24,689 nucleotides of DNA from DATLGD01 sp035540755 (GCA_035540755.1 DATLGD010000083.1:1-24689), one strand, 5' to 3'. Numbered from the stretch's first letter, positions 1 to 7,174 are shown. Numbers and translations are program-made. Notes: generated from the sequence alone by a model not told the origin.

Positions 1-725
1 CTGCCGGCGGCCGTGGCGGCCCCGCTGCGAGCCGTGCGCCCGGACACCGCTCCGCGCCACGAGCCGCGCGCGTCGGACGCCGAGGCGTAGAAGTCCCTGA
101 CCCGGTCCTCCTTGGCGCGCAGGACGAGCGCGGTGGAGGCCTCCCCCGGACGTGGCGCCGGTGCCGCTGCCACGGCCGCGGCGACGGCGCGCTCGCGGGC
201 CTGCTCCAGCCGGCGCCCGATCTGCTCGACCCAGCCGTCGTAGAACGACAGCCGCCAGGTCTGCGCGGCCACGCCGTGGCGCCGGTGCTCGCCGGCGTCC
301 ATGCGCCGCTGCGCGTGCACCGTCATCTGCACGGCGAGTGAGGTCCACAGCCGCTCGACGACCTCCAGGTCGGAGCGGTGGCCGAAGCCGAGCACGTAGG
401 TGCTGTCGTGCGCGACGTTGACCATCACGTCGTTGACCTTGGCGACGACGGCGTAGAGCAGCACGCGGTGGCGGTTGCCCCGGCGCCCGCGCTGCCCCAC
501 GTCGAGCCGCTCCTGCACCAGCGGCTCGTGGGTGCTGTGCCGGTGCCGCTCGCGCTGGCGGGCCCTGGCCAGCTCGAGGTCGACGGCGTGCGCGGTGGCG
601 AGCGCCTGGGCGCGCTCGACGAAGGCCGCGGCCTCGTGCTCGTTGTCGGTGCCCTCGGCCTGGGCGAGCAGCTTGCCGACCTTGTCGACCAGCCGGTCGC
701 CGGGCTCCTCCTGCGCAGCCGTCAC
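1..725 (-). CDS. DUF2786 domain protein (C-terminal part cut by window edge)
   Basis: The reading frame starts at GTG (complement of 723-725) and stays open to base 1, giving 241 codons, so the C-terminus is missing. Residues about 10-50 match the DUF2786 pattern: a KVGKLLAQAEGTDNEHEAAAF-like helix followed by a second helix with AQALATAHAVD. The rest is helical and rich in Arg and Ala, with an aromatic patch (WRLSFYDGW, near residue 165). No catalytic motif is visible. Its GTG overlaps the stop codon of the upstream metallohydrolase gene by four bases (GTGA), so the two are almost certainly translationally coupled and co-transcribed. Such DUF2786/TIGR04338 pairs are, as I recall, seen in other actinobacteria; that is memory, not a search. 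The biochemical function is unknown. Confidence 0.85.
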   Translation of the reverse strand, partial: MTAAQEEPGDRLVDKVGKLLAQAEGTDNEHEAAAFVERAQALATAHAVDLELARARQRERHRHSTHEPLVQERLDVGQRGRRGNRHRVLLYAVVAKVNDVMVNVAHDSTYVLGFGHRSDLEVVERLWTSLAVQMTVHAQRRMDAGEHRRHGVAAQTWRLSFYDGWVEQIGRRLEQARERAVAAAVAAAPAPRPGEASTALVLRAKEDRVRDFYASASDARGSWRGAVSGRTARSGAATAAG

Positions 726-1246
726 AGCTGTCCCACCTCCACGCTCTCCTGTCCGTAGTGCACGCGCAGCGCCAGCGCCGCCTCGGGGCCGAGCGCGGCC
801 TCGACGAGCAGCAGCAGCACCGCGGGGTAGGGCGGACGGTGCCCGGCGCACGTCCCGGTGCACTCGCCGACGTGGTGCGCCAGCTCGTGCAGCACCACCG
901 TCTCGCGCAGCGCCCAGGGCTCGCCGTGCCGCGGCACCGGCAGGGCGATGACTCCCGGCGGCTCCCAGTGCGCCGACCGCAGGCCCCGCCGGGGACGCAG
1001 CTCGGGCGCTGCCAGCTCGCCGGCCAGGTCCACGACCTCGGGCAGCGCCAGCACCCGTGCGCAGTAGCCGGCCGCCGCTGCCAGCGACCCGAAGCGGCGC
1101 TCGGCCGGCAGGAGCAGGGCGCTGCCGCCGACCGTGGCGAGCGCCGCCCCCCGGCGGGCCGCGTCGAGCCGGGCGGCCCAGGCGTCCTCCGCCCGGTACA
1201 CGCGCGCCCGTTGGGCGTCGCGCGGGCGGGAGGGGACGGCGGGCAC
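722..1246 (-). CDS. TIGR04338-type putative zinc metallohydrolase
   Basis: A 174-residue protein with a zincin HExxH motif at H120-E121-x-x-H124 (HELAHH), preceded by a hydrophobic helix as in metallopeptidases. H136 in the following Cys-x3-Cys-x2-His stretch (C129, C133, H136) is a candidate third zinc ligand. Size, motif position and the final VHYGQES-like segment fit the actinobacterial TIGR04338 family, whose substrate is unknown. The GTG start is supported by a TAGCGT hexamer seven bases upstream and the lack of a ribosome binding site, suggesting a leaderless transcript. It overlaps the DUF2786 gene by 4 bp, which points to joint function. There is no signal peptide, so it is probably cytoplasmic. 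The family call is good; activity is inferred from the motif only. Confidence 0.85.
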   Translation of the reverse strand: MPAVPSRPRDAQRARVYRAEDAWAARLDAARRGAALATVGGSALLLPAERRFGSLAAAAGYCARVLALPEVVDLAGELAAPELRPRRGLRSAHWEPPGVIALPVPRHGEPWALRETVVLHELAHHVGECTGTCAGHRPPYPAVLLLLVEAALGPEAALALRVHYGQESVEVGQL

Positions 1247-1253
1247 GGGAGCA

Positions 1254-1259
1254 ACGCTA
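1254..1259 (-). promoter_or_regulatory. -10 element TAGCGT, leaderless promoter of the metallohydrolase gene
   Basis: On the minus strand TAGCGT is followed by a 7-base spacer and the GTG at 1246. It fits the actinobacterial TAnnnT -10 motif placed so that transcription would begin at or next to the start codon. No Shine-Dalgarno sequence precedes this gene. The 1247-1339 gap otherwise holds only GC-rich sequence. Confidence 0.55.
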
Positions 1260-1339
1260 GGCGAGCGGACCGACAGCGGACGGCCCGGCGGCGAGCCTGT
1301 GGGCGACGGTGCGCGTGGCGGCCGCGGCCGGCTGCCCCG

Positions 1340-1837
1340 TCAGCCCGGCGGTGCCTCGGTGACGTCGGCCACGGTGGCCCCCAGCGTCGCCAGCACGTCG
1401 TCGGCCCGCACCGCGACGGCGACGCCGTGCGCTCCGGCGCCCAGGGTGATCTCGCGCCCGGCCAGGCGCGCGTCGGCGACGACCGGCCACGCCCGGGTGC
1501 TGCCGAAGGGCGTGATGGTGCCGCGCTCGTAGCCGGTGGCCGTCCGCGCCGCCGCGGCGTCCGGCATCGACAGCCGCGAGACGCCGAGCAGCGACCGCAG
1601 CTTCGGCCACGAGATCTCGCGGTCGCCGGGCACGAGCACGAGCAGCAGGTCGTCCGCGCCGCGCCGTACCACCATCGTCTTGACGACGTCGGCCGGCTCG
1701 ACGCCGCGCGCCTCGGCCGCCTCGGCGAGGCTGTGGACGGGGCCGTGCCGGACCACGCGGTGCGCGATGCCGGCGTCGGTCAGCGCCTGCAGGGCGCGCT
1801 GCTCGCCGTCGTCCGCGATCGGAGGCTGGAGCGGCAC
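1340..1837 (-). CDS. YbaK/EbsC-family aminoacyl-tRNA deacylase-like protein
   Basis: A 165-residue single-domain protein of the YbaK/ProX trans-editing fold, which hydrolyses amino acids wrongly attached to tRNA, typically Cys- or Ala-tRNA(Pro). The signature residues are present: the conserved lysine in DVVKTMV (K53), the SWPKLRSLLG segment that follows the first beta strands, the glycine-rich GTITPFG turn near 106-112, and a late LGAGAHG strand-turn (132-138). The frame stays open upstream into the neighbouring gene, so the start must be chosen. GTG at 1837 lies two bases after the stop of the M14 peptidase gene and gives the usual family length, which indicates translational coupling. Which mischarged tRNA it edits cannot be told. 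Its coupling to a secreted peptidase looks organisational rather than functional. Confidence 0.88.
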   Translation of the reverse strand: MPLQPPIADDGEQRALQALTDAGIAHRVVRHGPVHSLAEAAEARGVEPADVVKTMVVRRGADDLLLVLVPGDREISWPKLRSLLGVSRLSMPDAAAARTATGYERGTITPFGSTRAWPVVADARLAGREITLGAGAHGVAVAVRADDVLATLGATVADVTEAPPG

Positions 1838-1839
1838 GG

Positions 1840-3957
1840 TCAGCGCTTCGGGCTCTTGCCCTTGTGGTTCGTGGCCGGAGCGCTGCTGGTCGGCGGCTCC
1901 GGCGCGACCGGCGCGGTCCGCTCCTTGCCTCGGTAGGCGAAGACGTTGTCGAGCACGGTGCCGCCGGTGATGGTGACGGCATAGGACGCCAGCCCGTGCG
2001 GGTGCGGCGTCTCGATCACCGAGCCGTTCTCCAGCACGAGCCGCTCGATCGCCTGCGGCAGCACCGCACCGAAGATCGTGACCGTGCCGAGCCCGACGTC
2101 GAGCGTGCCGAGCGCGGTGTTCGGGGAGCTGCTCGACCCCTGCGGCCCGACCGTCGCGACGGTGGTGCCCCCGGCGGCCTCCCAGGCGGTGCGCTGGACA
2201 CCGTAGTTGGGCGACCGGTTGCGGGAGGGGTAGCCGAGCATGACCTCGTAGTAGGTCTGGCTGGGCTTGCCGACGAGGCCCTCCTCGAACGGGTGGTCGC
2301 CGAGGGGCGCGACGAAGTCGACGTGGCCGGCGTCGGTGCGGTTGAGGGACAGGGCCTCCTTCGGGACGAGCCCGAGGTCGGCGGTCAGGCGCACCGCGCG
2401 GTCGGTGAGCAGGAGCTGCCCCCCGCCGCGCACGAACCGGTCGAGCGCGGCCACGTAGTCCTCCTTGCGCACGGTCGCCCCGTGCGGCAGCTCGGCCATG
2501 TCCGTGACGACGAGGGTGTCGTAGGACGACAGCGCACCGCCCGCCACGGCGTCCGCGGTCAGGGCGGTCACGTCGGCGCTGTAGTCGGCCCGCAGGGCGT
2601 CGAAGTAGTCGAGCCGGCTGACGTCGTAGGGCACCTGCGTCTCGCCCGGTGCGACCGGGCTGCCGGTGCCCGGGACGCCGTCGAGCAGGTAGTCGTCGTC
2701 GGAGCGCGTGCGCACCGGGTCGTCCACGTAGGCGATGCGCCCGTAGTCGGCGGAGGGGCGGACGGCGCCGGTGACGAGCGCCTCGACCATGGTCGCCTCG
2801 ATGTTGCCGCGGACCGCCGCGACGTGCGCCTGCTCGACCAGCGGGACGTAGGCGTTGTTCGGCGCGAGGTTCGACAGGAAGTTCTCGACGTCCATGTGCA
2901 CCGAGCCCCGCTGGCTGAACCAGTCGCCCATGAAGCCGCTGTCGTCGTAGCCGACGATGTCGTACGACGCGGCGACGTTCGCCGGCCGGCGCGGCGTGCG
3001 GCCGTCGCGCGGCAGCGGGCCGAACACCTCGTCGAGCACCACGCCGTCCTCGGCGAACTTGCGCTCCACGGTGCGGATCATGTTGAGCCCGAGCTGGTTC
3101 ACCTGCGCCTGGCGGGTCGGCGTCCACTGCCCCGCCGGGATGATGAGGTCGCTGAACGCGTCGTTCGGCGTGGTCAGCTCCCCGTGGATGTCGGCGCTGG
3201 TGGTGAGGTTCGGGAAGGTGCGCACCAGCGCCGTCCAGCCGGCGATCTCCGGCTCGCTCTCGGCCAGGCCACGGCCGCCGGAGCGGTCGAACCATCCGAC
3301 GGTGGCGAAGTCGCGGTTGAGGTCCTTGCCCGGGCTCAGCGCGCCGACCGGCCCCTGCCCGTTGCCGTTGCCGCGCGCGAAGCCGGCCTTGCCGCTGTCG
3401 AGATCGCCCGCGGCCCAGCCGTCGCTGTTGAGGAAGGCCAGGTAGGTCTCGGTGCGCTCGGCGACCTCGCCGAACGGCACGGCGTGGTCGCCGGAGTAGA
3501 GCAGGTGGTCGCGGTCGTCCTTCGCCCAGCGGGCGAGGTCCTCGATGTAGCGCAGGCCGCCCTCGCGGCCGGCCGACTCGAGTCCGTGCACCGACAGGCT
3601 GACGGCGACCTGCGCCTTGTCCGCGACCGGCACGCTCTCATCGGTGACGCGCACGACCCAGATCGGCAGGCCGTTGAAGCTGGTGTGCGTGCGGTCGCCG
3701 GTCCACTCGGCGAGCGGCTTCACGTCGAGGAAGCCCGGCGCGAGGGTCTCCATCGCGCGAAGGCTCCGCTCGAGGCTCTCCGCCGGCCCGTCGAACTGGT
3801 GGAAGGTCGTCGACTGCAGCGGCTCGGCGACGATCCGCCCGCCGCAGGCGAGCTCGGTGCCCGGGGTGGTGCAGCTCGGCGCCGCCAACGAGTGCGCGGC
3901 GAGGGCCACCGGCAGGGCGACGGCGGCGAGGAGCAGGGAGCGCGAGCGGGTGCGCAC
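1840..3957 (-). CDS. secreted M14-family zinc carboxypeptidase-like protein with C-terminal GATase-like region
   Basis: A 705-residue protein with an N-terminal signal peptide (Arg-rich start, hydrophobic 8-20, Ala-rich cleavage region near 26). The M14 zinc site is readable: HGLE gives H124 and E127, LNRDF at 213-217 is the substrate-binding Asn-Arg element, H258 in ADIHGE is the third ligand, and E359 in the HMDVENF stretch is the likely catalytic glutamate. Residues about 445-640 form a separate alpha/beta region (YDTLVVTDM, then a FVRGGGQLLLTD stretch) resembling ThuA/GATase-like domains. The tail (680-705) is Pro- and Lys-rich. I chose GTG 3957 because GGAGG lies eight bases upstream and the signal peptide starts there. 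It is probably exported to act on peptides or cell-wall peptides; the substrate is not readable. The next gene starts two bases after its stop. Confidence 0.9.
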   Translation of the reverse strand: MRTRSRSLLLAAVALPVALAAHSLAAPSCTTPGTELACGGRIVAEPLQSTTFHQFDGPAESLERSLRAMETLAPGFLDVKPLAEWTGDRTHTSFNGLPIWVVRVTDESVPVADKAQVAVSLSVHGLESAGREGGLRYIEDLARWAKDDRDHLLYSGDHAVPFGEVAERTETYLAFLNSDGWAAGDLDSGKAGFARGNGNGQGPVGALSPGKDLNRDFATVGWFDRSGGRGLAESEPEIAGWTALVRTFPNLTTSADIHGELTTPNDAFSDLIIPAGQWTPTRQAQVNQLGLNMIRTVERKFAEDGVVLDEVFGPLPRDGRTPRRPANVAASYDIVGYDDSGFMGDWFSQRGSVHMDVENFLSNLAPNNAYVPLVEQAHVAAVRGNIEATMVEALVTGAVRPSADYGRIAYVDDPVRTRSDDDYLLDGVPGTGSPVAPGETQVPYDVSRLDYFDALRADYSADVTALTADAVAGGALSSYDTLVVTDMAELPHGATVRKEDYVAALDRFVRGGGQLLLTDRAVRLTADLGLVPKEALSLNRTDAGHVDFVAPLGDHPFEEGLVGKPSQTYYEVMLGYPSRNRSPNYGVQRTAWEAAGGTTVATVGPQGSSSSPNTALGTLDVGLGTVTIFGAVLPQAIERLVLENGSVIETPHPHGLASYAVTITGGTVLDNVFAYRGKERTAPVAPEPPTSSAPATNHKGKSPKR

Positions 3958-3965
3958 GAGGCGGT

Positions 3966-3970
3966 CCTCC
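3966..3970 (-). promoter_or_regulatory. ribosome binding site GGAGG deciding the M14 start
   Basis: On the minus strand GGAGG sits 8 bases before the GTG at 3957. The frame is open well upstream, so this site together with the signal peptide fixes the start. Confidence 0.7.
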
Positions 3971-3973
3971 GAG

Positions 3974-4007
3974 GGGGGCGGGTCGTCAGGCTTTCGACGC
4001 CGCCCCC
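3974..4007 (-). terminator. strong hairpin between the oxidase and M14 genes
   Basis: GGGGGCGG (3974-3981 on the plus strand) pairs with CCGCCCCC (4000-4007). After a two-base bulge, CGTC (3984-3987) pairs with GACG (3996-3999), leaving an 8-base loop. That is twelve GC-rich pairs beginning four bases past the stop codon of the oxidase gene. There is no T-tract on either strand. It could terminate, attenuate or set mRNA 3' ends between the two genes. The M14 ribosome binding site follows directly, so read-through is likely to matter. Confidence 0.5.
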
Positions 4008-4010
4008 GCC

Positions 4011-5069
4011 TCACCTGCCCGGCGCGATGATGTCCCGGGTCACGTCCGACAGCCGGGTCGCGCCGGCCAGGGCCATCGCCCGCGCCAGGTCGTCGGTGAG
4101 CGACGACAGGCACGCCCGCACGCCGTCCGGGCCGCCGGCGGCCAGCGCCCACAGCACCGGGCGGCCGACGAGCACCGCCCGGGCACCCAGCGCCAGCGCG
4201 GTCAGGACGTCCAGCCCGCTGCGCAGCCCCCCGTCGACCAGCACCGCGCCGTCGTCCCCGACGGCGTCGGCGACCTCGGGCAGCGCCTGAGCCGAGGGCA
4301 CCGCCCGGTCGAGCTGGCGCCCGCCGTGGTTGCTCACGACGACGCCGGCCGCTCCGGCGTCGAGGCAGGCGCGGGCGTCGTCGCCGCGCAGTACGCCCTT
4401 GACCAGCACCGGGAGCCCACTGGCGTCCGCGAGCTCGCGCACCACGGACAGGCCGGCGCTCGGGTCCTGCTCGACGTCGTCGGCGCCCTTTCCGGACACC
4501 AGGTGCTGCGCGAGGTTGGCCAGGTGCTCGAGGCCGCGGGGCGGGGCGCCGGTGCGCTTCTTGAGCGCGACGTGCGGCGTGTCCCCGGTGAGCACAAGCG
4601 CAGTCGCGCCGGCGCCGGCCGCGCGCTGCACCAGTGCACGGGTCAGTCCGCGGTCGCGCATGACGTAGACCTGCAGCCACCACGGCCCGGCCGGCACCTG
4701 CTCGAGGGGTACCGACGAGCGGGTGGACAGCACCAGCAGCGACCCGGCGTCGGCGGTGCCCTGCGCGGTCGCGCGCTCGCCGTCGGGGTGCGCGAGCCCG
4801 TGCAGGGCGGTCGGAGCGACGAGCACCGGGGTCGACAGCCGGGTGCCGAGCAGGTCGAGCGCGACGTCGACCGTGCTGACGTCGCGCAGCACGTGCGGCC
4901 GCAGCCGGGTCCTGCGCCAGGCCTGCTCGGCCTCGACGACGGCGACCTCGTCCCAGGAGCCGCCGGCGTAGTAGTCGTGCACCTCGGGCGGCAGCTCGCG
5001 CGCGGCGGCGTCGGCCTGGTCGGCGAGCAGCGGCAGCACGCCCGCAGGGTAGGGCGTGTCCAGGCCCAC
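4011..5069 (-). CDS. FMN-dependent alpha-hydroxy-acid oxidase/dehydrogenase
   Basis: A 352-residue TIM-barrel flavoenzyme that oxidises 2-hydroxy acids (lactate, glycolate, mandelate-like) to 2-oxo acids. Visible motifs: YYAGG near the N-terminus (33-37), the FMN-binding PTALHGLAHPDGE segment (86-98), WLQVYV (131-136), an LTGDTP turn where most relatives have LTVDTP, the flavin lysine in VLVKG (K224), the catalytic SNHGGRQLD (H248, R251), and VDGGLRSGLD plus GRP for phosphate binding. It is somewhat short for the family, and the usual SW-x-D-L segment before the K224 strand is replaced by SAGLSVVREL. The GTG start has no good ribosome binding site or -10 element, so the start is less sure than the family. 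Substrate unknown. Confidence 0.9.
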   Translation of the reverse strand: MGLDTPYPAGVLPLLADQADAAARELPPEVHDYYAGGSWDEVAVVEAEQAWRRTRLRPHVLRDVSTVDVALDLLGTRLSTPVLVAPTALHGLAHPDGERATAQGTADAGSLLVLSTRSSVPLEQVPAGPWWLQVYVMRDRGLTRALVQRAAGAGATALVLTGDTPHVALKKRTGAPPRGLEHLANLAQHLVSGKGADDVEQDPSAGLSVVRELADASGLPVLVKGVLRGDDARACLDAGAAGVVVSNHGGRQLDRAVPSAQALPEVADAVGDDGAVLVDGGLRSGLDVLTALALGARAVLVGRPVLWALAAGGPDGVRACLSSLTDDLARAMALAGATRLSDVTRDIIAPGR

Positions 5070-5101
5070 GTTCAGACGCCGGCAGCGGCGGTAGACCGGC
5101 A

Positions 5102-5115
5102 GGGACGCATGTCCC
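5102..5115. repeat. small inverted repeat in a divergent intergenic region
   Basis: GGGAC, four bases, GTCCC. It lies in the 80-bp region between the divergent oxidase gene and the coiled-coil gene, where an operator could sit. Five-base arms are common by chance in DNA this GC-rich. No convincing -10 element is visible for either gene. Confidence 0.25.
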
Positions 5116-5149
5116 GCCCCGTCCGCTCCGCCCTTCCCGAGGAGGTCCG

Positions 5150-5641
5150 ATGAACCGCAAGGCGCGCGCCGCCGGCGCCGTCGCGGCCGGGCTCGTGGTG
5201 GTGCTGCTCGGCGGCCTGCTCGGGCTCATGCAGCTGACGCTGACGGCCGTCGAGCGGGACACGAGCTCGATGGTGGCGCTCATCGACCGGCAGGAGGACC
5301 TGCTCGAGGCGCAGCTCGAGACCGTGTCGACGCAGCTCGAGGTCATGCAGCAGTCCCTTGCCGTGCTCGAGCAGACCCGTGACGAGGCGGTGACGACGCG
5401 GGAGACGGCGCAGGCGCTCCTGGGCACCGCGCGGGAGACGCTCGAGGTGGCGCGTGCCGCCCTCGACACCGCGCAGCGCACCCAGCACGACGTCAGTGAG
5501 ATCCGGGGCGACACCGCCGAGGGCCTGCGGGTCGCGCAGGCGACGCTCGCCCGGGCGGAGGCGCTGCTGCGGGTGGCGCAGGAGACCCGCGACGACGTCC
5601 GCGAGATCAACCAGCGCACCGGCGGCGCCGCCACCCCGTAG
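5150..5641 (+). CDS. single-pass membrane protein with extended coiled coil
   Basis: A 163-residue protein of no recognised family. Residues 1-9 are basic, 10-30 form one hydrophobic helix, and about 36-155 are an almost proline- and glycine-poor charged helix with heptad character. The positive-inside rule suggests a type II signal anchor with the coiled coil outside the membrane. Ala-Gln pairs start at 87, 108, 129 and 143, all multiples of seven apart. AQRTQHDVSEI (108-118) recurs as AQETRDDVREI (143-153), exactly five heptads later. The ATG has GAGGAGG four bases upstream. The next gene, a patatin-like lipase, starts 10 bp after the stop, and its -10 hexamer uses this gene's stop codon. 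Function unknown; a scaffold or partner role is only a guess. Confidence 0.8.
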   Translation: MNRKARAAGAVAAGLVVVLLGGLLGLMQLTLTAVERDTSSMVALIDRQEDLLEAQLETVSTQLEVMQQSLAVLEQTRDEAVTTRETAQALLGTARETLEVARAALDTAQRTQHDVSEIRGDTAEGLRVAQATLARAEALLRVAQETRDDVREINQRTGGAATP

Positions 5642-5644
5642 GTT
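5639..5644 (+). promoter_or_regulatory. -10 element TAGGTT of the patatin gene, overlapping a stop codon
   Basis: The hexamer begins with the TAG stop of the coiled-coil gene. A 7-base spacer leads to GTG 5652. No ribosome binding site precedes that GTG. Confidence 0.55.
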
Positions 5645-5651
5645 CGCCGCC

Positions 5652-6653
5652 GTGACACCCCTGCGCGCCGACCTCGTCCTCGAGGGCGGCGGCGTCAAGG
5701 GGATCGGGCTGGTGGGCGCCGTCACGGCGGTGGCGGAGGCGGGCTACGCCTTCCCCCGCGTCGCCGGGTCGTCCGCCGGCGCCGTCGTGGCGAGCCTCGT
5801 GGCGGCGCTGCAGCGGGCGGGGGAGCCGGTGAGCCGGCTCGAGGACGTCATGCGTGCGGTCGACTACCGGCGCTTCCGCGACCGCGGCGGCGTCGGGCGG
5901 GTGCCCCTCCTCGGGCGCGGACTGTCCCTGCTGGCCCACGACGGCCTCTACGAGGGCCGCTACCTGGAGCAGTTCCTCACCGGTGCTCTCGGCGAGCTCG
6001 GCGTGCGCACCTTCGGCGACCTGCGCCTGACCGCCACCGACGAGGCTGCGCAGGGCCTGCGGCCTGAGCACGCCTACGCGCTCGTCGTCACCGTCTCCGA
6101 CCTGTCCCGTCGCCGTCTCGCCCGCATCCCCTGGGACCTCCCCGGCTACGGCGCCGACCCGGACGACTTCCCCGTCGCGAGGGCCGTGCGGGCCAGCGCC
6201 GCCATCCCGTTCTTCTTCCGCCCGGTGCGCCAGCCCACGCCGGCGGGGACGGCCACCTGGGTCGACGGCGGCCTGCTCAGCAACTTCCCCGTCGGCCTGT
6301 TCGACCGCGCCGACCGCCTCGACCCGCGCTGGCCGACGTTCGGCGTGCGGCTGACGACGCAGCCGGCGACCCCGCCGGTCACCTTCCCCGTGCAGGGCCC
6401 GCTGGCGATCGGCCTCGCCGCGATCGACACCCTGCTCACCGACCAGGGCAACAGCTACCTCGAGGACCCGTGCACCGTGCAGCGCACGGTGTTCGTGCCG
6501 ACGTCGGGCGTCTCGGTCGTCGACTTCGGCCTCGACCGCGCCACGCAGGACAGGTTGTTCAGCAGCGGTCGCCAGGCGGCCCGGGACTTCCTGTCCGGCT
6601 GGGACTTCGACGCACACGTGCGCACCTGTCGCCGCGGCGGACGGGTGTCCTAG
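5652..6653 (+). CDS. patatin-like phospholipase
   Basis: A 333-residue serine acyl hydrolase of the patatin family, with the Ser-Asp dyad. Oxyanion-hole motif EGGGVKGIG at 11-19, nucleophile elbow G39-S-S41-A-G43 and the DGG motif at D205 are all intact. The RAVRASAAIPFFF stretch (178-190) before the DGG is typical of bacterial members. No signal peptide or membrane segment is seen, so a cytoplasmic enzyme acting on membrane lipids is likely. GTG 5652 is chosen because TAGGTT lies 7 bases upstream and the lipase fold begins at once. A longer open frame upstream merely runs over the coiled-coil gene. The gene is convergent with the lipoprotein gene 29 bp downstream. Physiological substrate unknown. 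Confidence 0.92.
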   Translation: MTPLRADLVLEGGGVKGIGLVGAVTAVAEAGYAFPRVAGSSAGAVVASLVAALQRAGEPVSRLEDVMRAVDYRRFRDRGGVGRVPLLGRGLSLLAHDGLYEGRYLEQFLTGALGELGVRTFGDLRLTATDEAAQGLRPEHAYALVVTVSDLSRRRLARIPWDLPGYGADPDDFPVARAVRASAAIPFFFRPVRQPTPAGTATWVDGGLLSNFPVGLFDRADRLDPRWPTFGVRLTTQPATPPVTFPVQGPLAIGLAAIDTLLTDQGNSYLEDPCTVQRTVFVPTSGVSVVDFGLDRATQDRLFSSGRQAARDFLSGWDFDAHVRTCRRGGRVS

Positions 6654-6665
6654 CCGGCTTCCGGC
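6653..6665. terminator. possible weak hairpin between convergent genes
   Basis: GCCGG, a three-base loop, CCGGC, starting on the last base of the patatin stop codon. It lies in the 29-bp gap to the convergent lipoprotein gene and could serve both directions. The stem is only five pairs and there is no T-run. Confidence 0.25.
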
Positions 6666-6682
6666 CGCGACGGGCGGGTACG

Positions 6683-7174
6683 TCAGATCGCCGCGTCGCG
6701 CAGGCTGCCGGTCGTCTGCTCCCCGCTGGGGTCGGCGACGATGCAGACCACCTCGCGGTCCTCGAGCTGCTCCCAGGTCTCCTGGGTCGGCTGCAGCGAG
6801 ATGTAGTCCAGCGAGGACTCCTCGTAGGGGAGGCCGACGAAGTCGGCGAAGGCCCCCTCGCAGCCCTCGGCCACGGCGGCGGCGACGCCGTCCTCGCCCG
6901 GGTACTCGCCGTCCGGCATGTCGAACACGTGGTACACCTCGCCGTCGTGCGGCTGGTCGCAGGGGATCGCCCGGATCTCCTCGACCTCGGCGACCTCGTT
7001 CGGATCCGTGCCTGCGGTCGGGTCGGCGACGCAGTCGCCCAGCTCGATGGCGAAGGCGTCCACCGATCCCTCCGTCGCGACCGCGCCGGTGTCGTCGCGG
7101 GTGGCGTCGTCGTTCGCGCAGGCGGCGAGACCGAGGGACAGGACGAGCAGGGCAGCAGGCAGCCACCGGCGCAT
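6683..7174 (-). CDS. lipoprotein, Septum_form-like
   Basis: A 163-residue predicted lipoprotein. Starting from ATG 7174 it has two Arg, a hydrophobic stretch and a lipobox LAAC with the modified cysteine at 19. The mature part is acidic, with cysteines in GDCVADP, IPCDQPHDGEVYHVFDM, EGCEGAFADFVG and VVCIVAD contexts. The Cys-x-x-x-His-x2-E motif and cysteine spacing resemble the actinobacterial Septum_form domain (PF13845). A GTG further upstream (7219) is also in frame, but the lipobox and a GGAG six bases before ATG 7174 (at 7181-7184) favour the shorter form. It is divergent from the NUDIX gene. It probably sits on the outer face of the cytoplasmic membrane; a role in septation is only the family label. 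Confidence 0.82.
   Translation of the reverse strand: MRRWLPAALLVLSLGLAACANDDATRDDTGAVATEGSVDAFAIELGDCVADPTAGTDPNEVAEVEEIRAIPCDQPHDGEVYHVFDMPDGEYPGEDGVAAAVAEGCEGAFADFVGLPYEESSLDYISLQPTQETWEQLEDREVVCIVADPSGEQTTGSLRDAAI

Noticed and set aside
255..310. Reading the FtsH-like insertion (residues 255-305 of that protein, bases about 15116-15268) as a frameshift or mis-assembly
   Set aside because: The frame stays open with codon use like the rest of the gene and resumes in register with recognisable AAA sequence, so a genuine insertion is more likely. The start and end given here are residue numbers.
1319..1330. A 12-base perfect palindrome (CGGCCGCGGCCG) in the gap between the YbaK and metallohydrolase genes
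   Set aside because: It is made only of G and C in very GC-rich DNA, so chance explains it, and it is not placed near a promoter element.
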